Shown here one piece after another: positions 7,465-16,925 of a stretch of DNA of 64,000 nucleotides; position 1 is the first letter of the stretch, and each line of letters starts with the position of its first letter. Location: NCBI GenBank assembly GCA_937929935.1, contig CALFUL010000014.1:1-64000 (forward strand), written 5' to 3'. A program made the translations under genes and the position numbers. The stretch is from an uncultured Flavobacteriaceae bacterium (GTDB lineage Bacteria; Bacteroidota; Bacteroidia; Flavobacteriales; Flavobacteriaceae). The notes beneath the pieces are model-generated. The model made no database searches. It was given only the letters and a program-made list of their open reading frames with translations, and was not told where the DNA came from.

Positions 7465-9882
7465 ATGTCTGACAATAATTACAGCACAGATAATCAAGAT
7501 AATTTATTTAATATTTTGGCTGAAAAATTTTCGCCTTTCTGGCCTTTGTTTGTAGGCTTGTTTATTATTGGAATACTAGGTGGTATAGTGGTTAGTTCAT
7601 TAGCAACTCCGAAATATAGTATAGATGCCTCAATCATAATCAATGACGAAAAAAAGGGCGTTGATGATTCAAAAATAATGGAATCAATTGACGTTTTTAC
7701 CTCTAAAAAAATTGTTGAAAATGAAGTCGAAGTGCTACATTCTAAAGAACTAATCAATGATGTTGTTCATGAACTCAATTTGTATGCGTCAATTTTTGAA
7801 AGTGGCTCTTTTGGTAAAGACCCAACCGCATATCAAAGCTCACCAGTACATGTGCGGCTTCAAAACCCCAACGACCCGAGATACTACAAAGAATCTGAAA
7901 ATTTTGAATTCGATTATGATGCTAATAAAAATCATGTAATCTTTAATTCTAAGAGATACCCTGTCAATAAATGGATGAAAAACCCGTTTGGCGGCGACTC
8001 TATTTCGTTTGTTGAAAATCCGTATTATGTAGCTCCCTTTGAAAAGCGTGATTTATATTTTACATTGACACACCCTAAAACTGTCGCTGCAGGTATATAC
8101 AATAATCTTTTTGTGGGTTCTTCTAGTAAATTATCTACGGTAGTTCGCTTAAATTATGTCGACCAAGAAACTGAAAGGGGCAAAAACATTGTGAACCAAC
8201 TCATTGCCTCGTACAAAAAACAGTCTAAAAATGTGCGCGATTCACTAGCATTTAACACCTTAGCGTTTGTTGATGATCGCATTATTCAAGTTAGTGAACA
8301 ACTTCGTGATGTTGAAAAAGAATTAGAACGATACAGAACTACTGAAGGTGTTGTAAATATTAGTGAACAAGGCAGTCTTTATTTGAGTAATGTGGGTAAT
8401 TATGATCGAAGAATAGGCGATATTAGATTACAATTAGCAGTTTTAAAAAAGGTAGAAAGTTATGTGCGTGCAAAGCGTAAATCAACGGGTATAGTACCTT
8501 CAACCTTGGGTATTGATGACCCAATTCTCTCTCAATTATTAGAACGGCTGTATGATTCAGAAATTGAATATGAAGAATTAAGAAAAACAACTGCTGAAAA
8601 TAATCCCATTTTAGTTGCTCTTAGAAATAAAATCAATCAAATCAGGCCGAGTATTTTAGAAAATGTCAACAGTCAAAAAGGCAATTTAAATGCTAGCCTG
8701 GGCAATTTAAATGCATCAAGCGGTAAATACAATACAGCATTGCAAGTCTTACCTGAACAAGAGAGAAAACTAGTTGAAATTACACGTAAGAAAAAAAGTA
8801 TTGCAGAATTGTTTGAGTTTTTAGCTCAAAAACGTGAAGAAACAGCGCTCTCCTTCGCCCCCACCCAAGGTGATGCGCGAATTGTAGAATCAGCTGAGGC
8901 ATCATTGAAACCAATAAGCCCTAAAAAACCTTTTATTTTACTGGTTTCTGTTTTAGGTTCAATGGCTCTAGGATTATTCTATGTGGTTAGAAAAGAATTA
9001 TTCTCATCAAAAATACTATCAAAAGCTGAGTTAGAACGTTATTCTAAAACCCCTGTACTTGGCGAATTAGCATATGTACCTGAACACGGCAAAAATCCTT
9101 TAATTAAAGACCATGAAGATATTTTTGTTATGGATCAGTTTCGCCATTTACTTTCGAACATTGGCCTTTACAAAAGACATAATAAAATCAAAACCCTATT
9201 AATAACATCAAATATCGCAGGAGAAGGTAAAAGTTATGTGAGTGCAAATTTAGCCCAAACCATAGCCCTTTCAGGCAAAAATGTCGCTCTTGTAGATATG
9301 GATTTGAGAACCTCAAGGTTATCAAGCATGTTTGGTGTACAAGATAAAGTAGGCATTAGTGATTTTCTTTCTAAAAAAGTCAGTTTTGATGAGTTGATAC
9401 CTTCTATCAAAGAGAAAGAACTTACTATAATTTCAGCGGGTAAAAAATCGTTGAACTCTTCTGAATTATTAGCAAGTGAAGAATTGATCAGGTTATTTGA
9501 CAAATTATACGGTTCTTTTGACTTCGTAATTATTGATACCCCGCCTATTTCAATGGTTTCAGATGCTTCGATTATCAATGATTTTTGTGATATAAGTTTT
9601 TTAGTAGCACGCTATGATTTCACACCCAAGCAAAATGTTAAAGACGTAAAAAAACTACTCGAAGTCAATAATCTCAAAAACTGCAGCCTAATTTTTAACA
9701 GTGTAAAACAAAGAGGTACCGTGGCTTACAGTTATGGCTATGGTCATGGCTACGGCTTTGAATCTTCTGATGAAAAAAAGAAACCCTCAAAGTTTAGAAT
9801 TTTCAAAGATTTTTATAAAGATCTCTTCAATAGTTTTCGTAAAAAATTGAAATTCAATTCAATTAAACGGACAGTTAACTAG
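7465..9882 (+). CDS. wzc: Wzc-like polysaccharide co-polymerase and tyrosine autokinase
   Basis: This 805-residue inner-membrane protein controls chain length and export. A first membrane helix (about 25-50, FWPLFVGLFIIGILGGIVV) is followed by a Wzz-type domain and a long periplasmic coiled-coil region. A second helix at about 490-510 (ILLVSVLGSMALGLFYVV) leads into a cytoplasmic BY-kinase domain. That domain has Walker A NIAGEGKS (K589), Walker A' VDMDLR (D611, D613) and Walker B VIIDTPP (D691). The tail holds clustered tyrosines (Y755, Y757, Y759, Y763), the usual autophosphorylation sites. The kinase and membrane parts are fused, as in Proteobacteria and Bacteroidota. No Wzb-type phosphatase gene is in the window. 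Confidence 0.93.
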   Translation: MSDNNYSTDNQDNLFNILAEKFSPFWPLFVGLFIIGILGGIVVSSLATPKYSIDASIIINDEKKGVDDSKIMESIDVFTSKKIVENEVEVLHSKELINDVVHELNLYASIFESGSFGKDPTAYQSSPVHVRLQNPNDPRYYKESENFEFDYDANKNHVIFNSKRYPVNKWMKNPFGGDSISFVENPYYVAPFEKRDLYFTLTHPKTVAAGIYNNLFVGSSSKLSTVVRLNYVDQETERGKNIVNQLIASYKKQSKNVRDSLAFNTLAFVDDRIIQVSEQLRDVEKELERYRTTEGVVNISEQGSLYLSNVGNYDRRIGDIRLQLAVLKKVESYVRAKRKSTGIVPSTLGIDDPILSQLLERLYDSEIEYEELRKTTAENNPILVALRNKINQIRPSILENVNSQKGNLNASLGNLNASSGKYNTALQVLPEQERKLVEITRKKKSIAELFEFLAQKREETALSFAPTQGDARIVESAEASLKPISPKKPFILLVSVLGSMALGLFYVVRKELFSSKILSKAELERYSKTPVLGELAYVPEHGKNPLIKDHEDIFVMDQFRHLLSNIGLYKRHNKIKTLLITSNIAGEGKSYVSANLAQTIALSGKNVALVDMDLRTSRLSSMFGVQDKVGISDFLSKKVSFDELIPSIKEKELTIISAGKKSLNSSELLASEELIRLFDKLYGSFDFVIIDTPPISMVSDASIINDFCDISFLVARYDFTPKQNVKDVKKLLEVNNLKNCSLIFNSVKQRGTVAYSYGYGHGYGFESSDEKKKPSKFRIFKDFYKDLFNSFRKKLKFNSIKRTVN

Positions 9883-9887
9883 CACTT

Positions 9888-11198
9888 ATGTTACAATATG
9901 TTATTGCTTTAGTAAGTATACTAACCTTTATTGTTTTGATATTCAAAAAACCAACAGTAGAAACCTATGTTTTATTTGTTGTCTCCGCTTTACCTTTTAT
10001 TGACACTAAAATTCTTCCTTTAGACTACGGTTTCGTTAAGGTGTATGATGTGGTATCAGTACTATCAGTCGTGATATTTTTTAAAGAATTTATTAGCTTT
10101 AAGCCTTCAGGTAAGGGTAAAATATATGTAATACTTGTCATTTTGTTTTGGGTTTTTTTACTCTTAAGTAAAATGAATTCAGCATACCCCACCAATAACT
10201 TATATTATCTTTATCAACCTTTTACTATTTTCATATTTACCCGTTTTTTACTTATTTATTTAAAAAAAGAAAATGCACTACTTAAATTCGTAACCGCGTT
10301 TAAACGTAGTGTTATTTTTTTGGCGGCAGTAATTTTTCTGCAACTTATTTTTGGTGTCGAGGTCTCTTATCATTCTGGTTTAAACCCGAATGTTGTTAGT
10401 GAATCTACTGGTTTGATTCGCTATCCAAGTCTTTTTAATGATTCTCAAACTTGTGGACAGTTTTTAGCAATGGGTAGCTTTAGCTTATTATTCAATCCTT
10501 CTATTTCTTCGAAGAAAAGAAATATGCATTTCATTGGTTTTGCCTTTTGCTTAGTAGCTATTTTTTTAGCTGGCAGTCGTTCTGCGATTCTAGGTTTTGC
10601 CATAGCATTAATTTTCCTTTTTTTATTTCAACCATTAAAAATTAAAATTATCGGCGTTAGTCTGCTAGTGATAGCAAGTGTTTTGTTGGTAGTAATTTCA
10701 CCAAAAGAAGGCGTTTTTAGTAGAACTGAGAACATTTCTGAAGATTATCTTTTTAGAAAATCAATTTGGGAGGAAACTCAAGAAATTGTTGCCCAGTACC
10801 CTGTTTTAGGTATTGGGTTAGGTAATTTTCAGAAGTATATTAAAAAAAATAAACAAGATTTATACTTACAAGTTGAAGATGGGGGCGACTTTCTTTATTT
10901 TGACCAACCAGAAAATGGCTACTTAAAAGTACTTGTAGAACAAGGTTATTCTGGTTTTATACTCTTTATCCTGTTACTAACCTTACCCACGATAAAGGTT
11001 ATTAGCAGGGCAATAAAAAAAGAAATCAAACTAATGAACATTTTACCGGTTGCTGGTTTTTTGTCTTGGGCGGTGGCGTTCAACACGGTTTATTCGTTAT
11101 TTGACTATAGAATTTTAATAGCTGTCGCAACTTATTTATGTTTGAATATTCATACAATTCAAAAAAAACGAATCGATTTAGCTATGAAGAATAATTAA
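9888..11198 (+). CDS. O-antigen ligase/polymerase family protein (Wzy-like)
   Basis: This 436-residue protein has about ten to twelve hydrophobic segments over its whole length. In a Wzx/Wzy locus it is the best candidate for the periplasmic polymerase of the repeat units. The features are those of PF04932: AGSRSAILGFAIALIFLFLF in the middle, then a large periplasmic loop with YPVLGIGLGNFQKY and ENGYLKVLVEQGYSGFILF, where the family keeps an essential Arg in GSR and a conserved GxGxGNF-like turn. It starts 5 bases after the co-polymerase gene. WaaL-type ligases share this fold, so polymerase is inferred from context. Confidence 0.85.
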   Translation: MLQYVIALVSILTFIVLIFKKPTVETYVLFVVSALPFIDTKILPLDYGFVKVYDVVSVLSVVIFFKEFISFKPSGKGKIYVILVILFWVFLLLSKMNSAYPTNNLYYLYQPFTIFIFTRFLLIYLKKENALLKFVTAFKRSVIFLAAVIFLQLIFGVEVSYHSGLNPNVVSESTGLIRYPSLFNDSQTCGQFLAMGSFSLLFNPSISSKKRNMHFIGFAFCLVAIFLAGSRSAILGFAIALIFLFLFQPLKIKIIGVSLLVIASVLLVVISPKEGVFSRTENISEDYLFRKSIWEETQEIVAQYPVLGIGLGNFQKYIKKNKQDLYLQVEDGGDFLYFDQPENGYLKVLVEQGYSGFILFILLLTLPTIKVISRAIKKEIKLMNILPVAGFLSWAVAFNTVYSLFDYRILIAVATYLCLNIHTIQKKRIDLAMKNN

Positions 11199-11275
11199 CA
11201 AACTAATTACACTTCATAGCTTACAATTATTTAATAAACAATAGTCAAAAAGTTTTTCTTAACCTTTAATTAAAT

Positions 11276-11761
11276 ATGAATCATATTTTTCAAGATTGGA
11301 AAGTAAATACCACCAAAGGTAAAATTTTTATGGTGCTTTTTCGTCTCGCCAACTTGTGCAGTAAAAATAAGTTGTTTTACATATTTGGTTTCATTTATCT
11401 CTTGTTTTACAAAGTTATAGTAGGTTGGGTATTTGGTATTGAAATAGATTGGAAAGCAAAGATTGGAAAAAATTTACGTCTTCATCATGGGGTTGGTTTA
11501 GTAGTGAGTAGCGAAACAATAATTGGTGAAAATTGTGAATTAAGGCAATCAACCACCATAGGTTCAATTCGATTAGATGATGGCAGCTATACCGCATCGC
11601 CCGAAATAGGCAACAACGTAGATATAGGCAGTAATGTTTGCATCATAGGCGATGTTATTATTAATGATAATGTTAAAATTGGATCGGGCGCCGTTGTAGT
11701 TAAAAACGTTTCTGGTGATTGCACTGTTGTAGGTAACCCAGCTCGAGAAATAAAAAAATGA
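11276..11761 (+). CDS. Left-handed beta-helix acyltransferase, CysE-like fold
   Basis: This 161-residue protein has an N-terminal helical part with a hydrophobic stretch (YIFGFIYLLFYKVIVGWVFG) followed by hexapeptide repeats (IGKNLRLHHGVGLVVSS, IGENCELRQSTTIG, IGNNVDIGSNVCIIGDVIINDNVKIGSGAVVV). It ends in VGNPAREIK, the usual close of CysE/NodL-type acetyltransferases. The His pair in LHHGVGLV matches the catalytic His region. In this locus it most likely O-acetylates a sugar of the repeat unit; biosynthetic serine acetyltransferases are longer. Its stop overlaps the next start by 4 bases (ATGA), so the two are translationally coupled. Confidence 0.8.
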   Translation: MNHIFQDWKVNTTKGKIFMVLFRLANLCSKNKLFYIFGFIYLLFYKVIVGWVFGIEIDWKAKIGKNLRLHHGVGLVVSSETIIGENCELRQSTTIGSIRLDDGSYTASPEIGNNVDIGSNVCIIGDVIINDNVKIGSGAVVVKNVSGDCTVVGNPAREIKK

Positions 11762-12861
11762 TGAAAAAAATACTTTTCGGAATACCCCCCAAAAATCATG
11801 TTATTCTAGCGTTAGATGAGGTTTCAGGCTTTCAAGAACTAGGGTACAAGTGTGAAACAATTACCTACGGTAGAAACAATCAAAAAATTAGTAAATTCAA
11901 TAAGCTTATAGGTGTCTTCAAAAACGCACTAGAACTTGTTAAATGTTTACACCAATTTCAACCTGATATACTCTACTTAAACTCAAGATTTGAAAAAGTT
12001 GGTTCCACTCGTGATTTCATTACCATTGCAATAATTCGTTTGTGTTATTATAAATCTTTAGCCATAAGTATTAAAACTCACGGATCAGATTTTTCATTTA
12101 TTACTAAATCATCATTATTCTTCGATAGTATTGTAATTCCATTTTTATCCAAAAACGTATATGCCTTGTTCTTCTTATCAAATCAAGAACGTTCAGTTGC
12201 GGTTGAAAAAAAACCGAGTTTAAGTAATATAGCGTTTGTAACACAGAATATTATTGACCCAAAAAGATCGGTGCGTTCTTCGGCGTTTTTAGAACGTCAC
12301 CTGTTAAATGATGAACGGCTTAAGTTTTTCTTTGCTGGTCGAATGATTCATGAAAAAGGTATTTTTACCATTCTCAAAAGTATAGCAGCATTCAAACATA
12401 GAGAAAATTGTATTTTCATTCTTGCGGGTAATGGTAATGAATTCGCTAGAGTTAAATCTGAAATTAAAAGATTACGACTTGAAAAGTATGTTTATTTACC
12501 TGGCTTTGTTAAAGAAGAAGAATGCGATCATTTTTATGCTAATACTGATGTACTTGTTTTTCCTACTTATTTCGATGAAGGCTTTCCTATGGTTTTGTTT
12601 AAAGCCATAGGCTCAGGTATGCCCGTTATAACCACCCATACACGGGCGGCAATTGACTATTTAACAGAACCTGAAAATTGTCTGTGGGTTGATGGTAAAG
12701 ATGAAAGTACCGTTACTAAAGCAATTACTAGGCTTTATGAAGATCAGGTGTTACGAAATAAGATGACAAAAAACAATCTTGAGTTAGGTAAAAGGTTCAC
12801 TAAACTGAATGTTTGCGCTGAAATGGATAAGGTATTTTCAGAACATTTTGAAAACGTTTAA
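11758..12861 (+). CDS. GT4-type glycosyltransferase
   Basis: This 367-residue GT-B enzyme has a C-terminal Glycos_transf_1 domain (PF00534): FFFAGRMIHEKGIFTILKSI, the VYLPGFV strand and FPTYFDEGFPMVLFKAIGSG. The expected E-x7-E donor motif is present only in part: the first Glu is in DEGFP, but Lys stands where the second Glu usually is. The donor and acceptor cannot be predicted. It overlaps the acyltransferase by 4 bases and is followed 19 bases later by the flippase. Confidence 0.87.
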   Translation: MMKKILFGIPPKNHVILALDEVSGFQELGYKCETITYGRNNQKISKFNKLIGVFKNALELVKCLHQFQPDILYLNSRFEKVGSTRDFITIAIIRLCYYKSLAISIKTHGSDFSFITKSSLFFDSIVIPFLSKNVYALFFLSNQERSVAVEKKPSLSNIAFVTQNIIDPKRSVRSSAFLERHLLNDERLKFFFAGRMIHEKGIFTILKSIAAFKHRENCIFILAGNGNEFARVKSEIKRLRLEKYVYLPGFVKEEECDHFYANTDVLVFPTYFDEGFPMVLFKAIGSGMPVITTHTRAAIDYLTEPENCLWVDGKDESTVTKAITRLYEDQVLRNKMTKNNLELGKRFTKLNVCAEMDKVFSEHFENV

Positions 12862-12880
12862 GAATTAAAAAAAAAATTAA

Positions 12881-14302
12881 ATGCCGAGGTGGTTACCAAA
12901 TATAAAATCAAAAATTCTCACGAATAGTTTGTGGGGCCTAGTAGGCAGCATTACTCAAAATATCTTTCTAAGTTTATTTTATTTACTGATTCTCAGGCAT
13001 TTTTCAGTAGATGATTTTGCTACCTATGTCATTGCAAATAGCTTGTATCAAGCAATAGTTGCCTTTTCTGCCATGGGTCTAGGTCAATGGTTTATTCGAG
13101 AAGTAGTGACGGTTGCTGATAAGAATCTACTGATACGTAAGTTTCTTAAGATGCAGGCCTTTTTCGGCATTTTATTTTTTGGCATTAATATATGTATCGC
13201 ACTTTTACTTTATGACAATTTTTTAATACAAACATTGTCCTTGCTTTTCGGCATTAACATTGTTTTTGATAATATAATATATTCTATTAAGCATGTCAAT
13301 ATAGCAGAGTTTGCGCAAAAAAAGACCGTTCAAATATTGGTAATTGAATCAATCGCAAAATTTGGTATTGCTTGTTTATTACTATTGTACCCCTTCTCTA
13401 TTGTAACTCTGGCAACCATATTAGTGATTGTTCGATTCGTTACTTTAAACTTATTTCTAAAAATTGGAGCTGCTCAAGGTATTGAACTAAAAGGTTTCTG
13501 GAAAGCGCCAATATCCTGGGCGTATGTGAAATCAATTTTACAAAAACATTGGCCCTTTGCCATAATAGGAAGCGCATATATAATTTACTGGAAATCAGCA
13601 ACTTTGATAATTTCAAAAATGCTACCTCTAGAAGAGGTAGCACATTATGAAAATTCTTTTAAAGTATTCTCTTTAGCGCAATTGGTACCTGTTGTTTTAA
13701 CAGGTACTGTACTTCCTAAACTTGTAGAATTGTATAAGGATAAAAAAATAGAAGAATTACAGTTAATGTATCATAAGATATTTAAGTTTTGTTTGATTTA
13801 CGGAATAGGTGCTTTTACTTTTACTTATTCTTTTGCCGATGAATTGCTGCCATTAGCTTTTGGAGAGAAATATGCAGAAACACCCCTGTATACTAAAGAA
13901 ATGTTTTTTACTATGTTGGTTTTTCCAACATCGGTATTGCAAGCTCATATGTTAATTGCAATGAAACTTGAAAAAATTGACATGTGGTTTAATATCAATA
14001 GCGTTCTAATCAATTGTGCACTTTGTTTAATTGGACTTTCTTTTGTTAAATCATTGTCTGTAGTTAATTTTTCAATATTAATTTCCTTTATCATTTTTCA
14101 TTTATCGCAAGATGTTATGTTGATTCGAAAGGGAATAACAAAACTAAGGCATGTTATTACCTTTGTTTTAATCACAGTAAGTTTAACCCTATTATATCTT
14201 TGGCTCTCTGAAAAATTAGATGCTTATGTATTATTTATAGGTTTTTGGATTCTTGTTCTTCCTATAACGTTTTGGAAAGAAATAAAATTGAAACTAGTTT
14301 AA
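12881..14302 (+). CDS. Wzx-like oligosaccharide flippase
   Basis: This 473-residue integral membrane protein has 12 or more hydrophobic segments and the MATE/MOP layout of PF01943/PF13440 polysaccharide flippases. The N-terminal helix pair reads NSLWGLVGSITQNIFLSLFYLLILRHFSVDDFATYV. A second half begins near residue 220 (HWPFAIIGSAYIIYWKSATLIISKMLPLEEVAHYENSFKV), the usual internal repeat. It would flip lipid-linked repeat units to the periplasm for the Wzy-like polymerase. Confidence 0.88.
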   Translation: MPRWLPNIKSKILTNSLWGLVGSITQNIFLSLFYLLILRHFSVDDFATYVIANSLYQAIVAFSAMGLGQWFIREVVTVADKNLLIRKFLKMQAFFGILFFGINICIALLLYDNFLIQTLSLLFGINIVFDNIIYSIKHVNIAEFAQKKTVQILVIESIAKFGIACLLLLYPFSIVTLATILVIVRFVTLNLFLKIGAAQGIELKGFWKAPISWAYVKSILQKHWPFAIIGSAYIIYWKSATLIISKMLPLEEVAHYENSFKVFSLAQLVPVVLTGTVLPKLVELYKDKKIEELQLMYHKIFKFCLIYGIGAFTFTYSFADELLPLAFGEKYAETPLYTKEMFFTMLVFPTSVLQAHMLIAMKLEKIDMWFNINSVLINCALCLIGLSFVKSLSVVNFSILISFIIFHLSQDVMLIRKGITKLRHVITFVLITVSLTLLYLWLSEKLDAYVLFIGFWILVLPITFWKEIKLKLV

Positions 14303-14306
14303 AAGT

Positions 14307-15476
14307 ATGTCTAAAACAAAGATCGTATTCTATACCCAAGTATATTTTCTTGATAACGCTTTGGAGTATGCCAAACTGTTAACCGAGAGTGAATATGAGG
14401 TTCATTTTATACTTAATATAACCCCTAATCAACTAAAAACCAATATTTTAAATGTAAACATTGATATTACTAATTACTATGGTTTGAATTCTTTCGAAAC
14501 TATTAAAGAAGAATGGGAATTAGGGTATATTGAATCTTATTTATTGAATTGTAAATCAGTTACTTTTGCTGTTTTTCCATCAAAAGGGCTAAGAAAAACA
14601 TATATTATAAATAGAAAAATAGAAAAATATATTAAGAATATTAATCCAGATATTATTCACTTAGATGAAGTATCTAATCGGCATCTATTCCTATTTCCTT
14701 TTATTTTAAAGCAGAGGCAAAAAGTTATTTTAAATATTCATGACCCAGTGCTTCACTCTGGAGAAAATGATTTACTAAGAAATATATCTCGAAAGTTACT
14801 ATTTAATTTCATTCCAAAATTTGTTGTTTTTTCGAAGTATAGTGGAGGTCTATTACAACAACAATTATCTTCAGAAAAGCAAATTTTCATCTTAAAATTA
14901 CTTCCCTATACTATTTATTCAAAATTTTTAAAGAATGACTCATTAACCATACCTAGAAAATTTATATCTTTTGTTGGGCGAATATCACCGTATAAAGGAA
15001 TTGAGATATTCGTGGAGTCTATTGATAAAATAAGACAGAAATTTCCAAATGAGCAATTTGCTATTGGCGGTAAAACTATAAATGGTTACAATCCAGATTT
15101 TTTAAAAAAAGATGAGTCGTATTTAGATATAAGAAATAAATTTTTATCAATTGAAGAAATGACCTCACTGATTAACCAATCGAAGCTAATTGTTTGCCCA
15201 TATATAGATGCAACGCAAAGCGGTGTGGTGATGACAGCTTATGCGCTAGGAACACCCGTACTAGTTAGCAACAAAGGAGGTTTAGCTGAATACGTTGAAC
15301 ATGGTGTAACAGGTCTAATAACTCAAGAATTAACTCCTGAGGGCATAGCAAATACAATTTGCGAATTTTTAGAGAATTACCCCTCAAGAAGGAATTCAGA
15401 TATTACAGAAATGGAGAAAATAGAAGAAAAGTACAAAAATGAGATCCAACCAATGATCAATGGTATATACCAATAA
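14307..15476 (+). CDS. GT4-type glycosyltransferase
   Basis: This 389-residue GT-B enzyme has an N-terminal acceptor half with INPDIIHLDEV and LNIHDPVLHSGE, and a C-terminal donor half with FISFVGRISPYKGIEIFVESI and CPYIDATQSGVVMTAYALGTPVLVSNKGGLAEYVEHGVTG quoted here in parts. Its DATQSGVVxxA form of the donor motif lacks the second Glu of E-x7-E, a known variant in the family. It starts 4 bases after the flippase gene. Substrates are unknown. Confidence 0.86.
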   Translation: MSKTKIVFYTQVYFLDNALEYAKLLTESEYEVHFILNITPNQLKTNILNVNIDITNYYGLNSFETIKEEWELGYIESYLLNCKSVTFAVFPSKGLRKTYIINRKIEKYIKNINPDIIHLDEVSNRHLFLFPFILKQRQKVILNIHDPVLHSGENDLLRNISRKLLFNFIPKFVVFSKYSGGLLQQQLSSEKQIFILKLLPYTIYSKFLKNDSLTIPRKFISFVGRISPYKGIEIFVESIDKIRQKFPNEQFAIGGKTINGYNPDFLKKDESYLDIRNKFLSIEEMTSLINQSKLIVCPYIDATQSGVVMTAYALGTPVLVSNKGGLAEYVEHGVTGLITQELTPEGIANTICEFLENYPSRRNSDITEMEKIEEKYKNEIQPMINGIYQ

Positions 15477-15525
15477 TTACATGAATTTAACTAAGATATA
15501 TTCTTAAATTAAGTCTAACAGAATT

Positions 15526-16755
15526 ATGAAAAAAGTTTTAGTTAGTGCATACGCATGCTCACCAAACAAAGGCTCAGAAGAAGGTAGAGGTTGGAATTGG
15601 GCCGTTGGACTAGCGGAAAAGGGGTATGAGGTCATTTGTTTAACCAATGTTGATGATAAAGCAAAAATAATAGTTGAGCACCAAAAACTGAATCTACCAA
15701 ATCTAAAATTTGAATTTATCAATCTTCCATTTAATTTAGACAAATATCTATTTGATCCTTCAGCAAAATCAATCTATTTACACTATTATCTCTGGAAGAA
15801 AAAAGCAGCTAACATCGTTCCTAAACTTCACGGTAAAGAAAAATTTGATATTGCCCATCATGTCAGCTATGGCAGTTTTCAACAAGGTTCTTGTTTGTAT
15901 AAATTGAATGATTGTAAAATAATTTTTGGCCCAGTTGGTGGTGGTCAAATGGCATTGCCAATTTTCAAGCACTACTTTGGTAAATCATGGAAAATTGAAG
16001 TTATACGAGGATATATATCTAAATTATTGACAAACTATAGTTCAAGCTTTAAAAAAACTTTAAAAAAAGCAACATATATCATCTGTACAAATCAAGAAAC
16101 TAAAGATTTACTTGAAAGTTTACCCTACGTAAAAAAGAGTCAAAGTCGTTTAACAAAAGTTTATGCAATACCGAAGCATTATAACAATTTAAAATATTCT
16201 AATAGAGAAGTTCGTAAAGAATTACGGATCATTTGGGTTGGAAGAATTTTACCAAGAAAAGGACTTAATTTATCATTACACGCCTTGTCTTTGTTACCTA
16301 AAGAAATGCACTTTAAATTGACCATTGTTGGAGGTGGTAATGGGTTACAAAATATTGAGAAATGGTGCATAGAATATGGTTTAGACAAGTCAAAAATTGA
16401 AATACTAGGTAAAATTCCTTTTAAACAAGTAGCTGAAGAGTATAAGAAAGCAGATATTATGTTATTTTGTTCTTTAAGAGATACTTCTGGTACCCAAATT
16501 ATGGAAGCTATGGCATATGGTCTTCCATTAGTTACTTTAAATATTAGCGGAGTGCGAAATTTAGTGCCAGAAAATTGCGCTATAAAAATTGATCCTTTTA
16601 CAACTGAAGGTACCGTACATGATATTGCGAAAGCTATTGAAAAAATGGCTAAAGAACATGAATTTAGACAAGAAGTAAGTAGAAATGCCTATGAATTTGC
16701 AATGAAAAGTACTTGGAAAAAGAGAATCGAAGTTTTAACCTCAGCCTATTATTAA
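15526..16755 (+). CDS. GT4-type glycosyltransferase, tandem paralogue 1
   Basis: This 409-residue GT-B enzyme opens with MKKVLVSAYACSPNKGSEEG, a stretch typical of GT4 enzymes with a G-S-E loop binding the acceptor or donor phosphate. It carries FGPVGGGQMALP, IIWVGRILPRKGLNLSL, LTIVGGGNG and RDTSGTQIMEAMAYGLPLV. It aligns end to end, without large gaps, with the next gene. Both have the FDPSAKSIYLHYYLW / FDPSSKSIYLHYFLW segment and HHVSYGSFQQGSCLY. The pair arose by tandem duplication and may add two similar sugars. Confidence 0.87.
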   Translation: MKKVLVSAYACSPNKGSEEGRGWNWAVGLAEKGYEVICLTNVDDKAKIIVEHQKLNLPNLKFEFINLPFNLDKYLFDPSAKSIYLHYYLWKKKAANIVPKLHGKEKFDIAHHVSYGSFQQGSCLYKLNDCKIIFGPVGGGQMALPIFKHYFGKSWKIEVIRGYISKLLTNYSSSFKKTLKKATYIICTNQETKDLLESLPYVKKSQSRLTKVYAIPKHYNNLKYSNREVRKELRIIWVGRILPRKGLNLSLHALSLLPKEMHFKLTIVGGGNGLQNIEKWCIEYGLDKSKIEILGKIPFKQVAEEYKKADIMLFCSLRDTSGTQIMEAMAYGLPLVTLNISGVRNLVPENCAIKIDPFTTEGTVHDIAKAIEKMAKEHEFRQEVSRNAYEFAMKSTWKKRIEVLTSAYY

Positions 16756-16925
16756 TATTAAAGAGGAAAAAAATTGCCAAAATTGAATTTAAACTTAGTC
16801 CTCTACTCAATTAATATGTGTGAAGCTTTCGGATAATTAGAATCTATAAAGAATACTTTTTTAACAACATTTACGTTTCCTAAATATAAATTTAAAGAAC
16901 GTAAATTCAGAGTTATTTAGTAGCA
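16756..16925. other. Spacer between the two paralogous glycosyltransferase genes
   Basis: These 170 AT-rich bases hold no hairpin, promoter of consensus form or open frame that I can support. The spacer is longer than others in the operon and could contain a weak internal promoter. Confidence 0.3.

Noticed and set aside
11276-11761. Serine acetyltransferase CysE of cysteine biosynthesis
   Set aside because: It is much shorter than CysE, lacks the long N-terminal helical domain, and is coupled to a glycosyltransferase gene.
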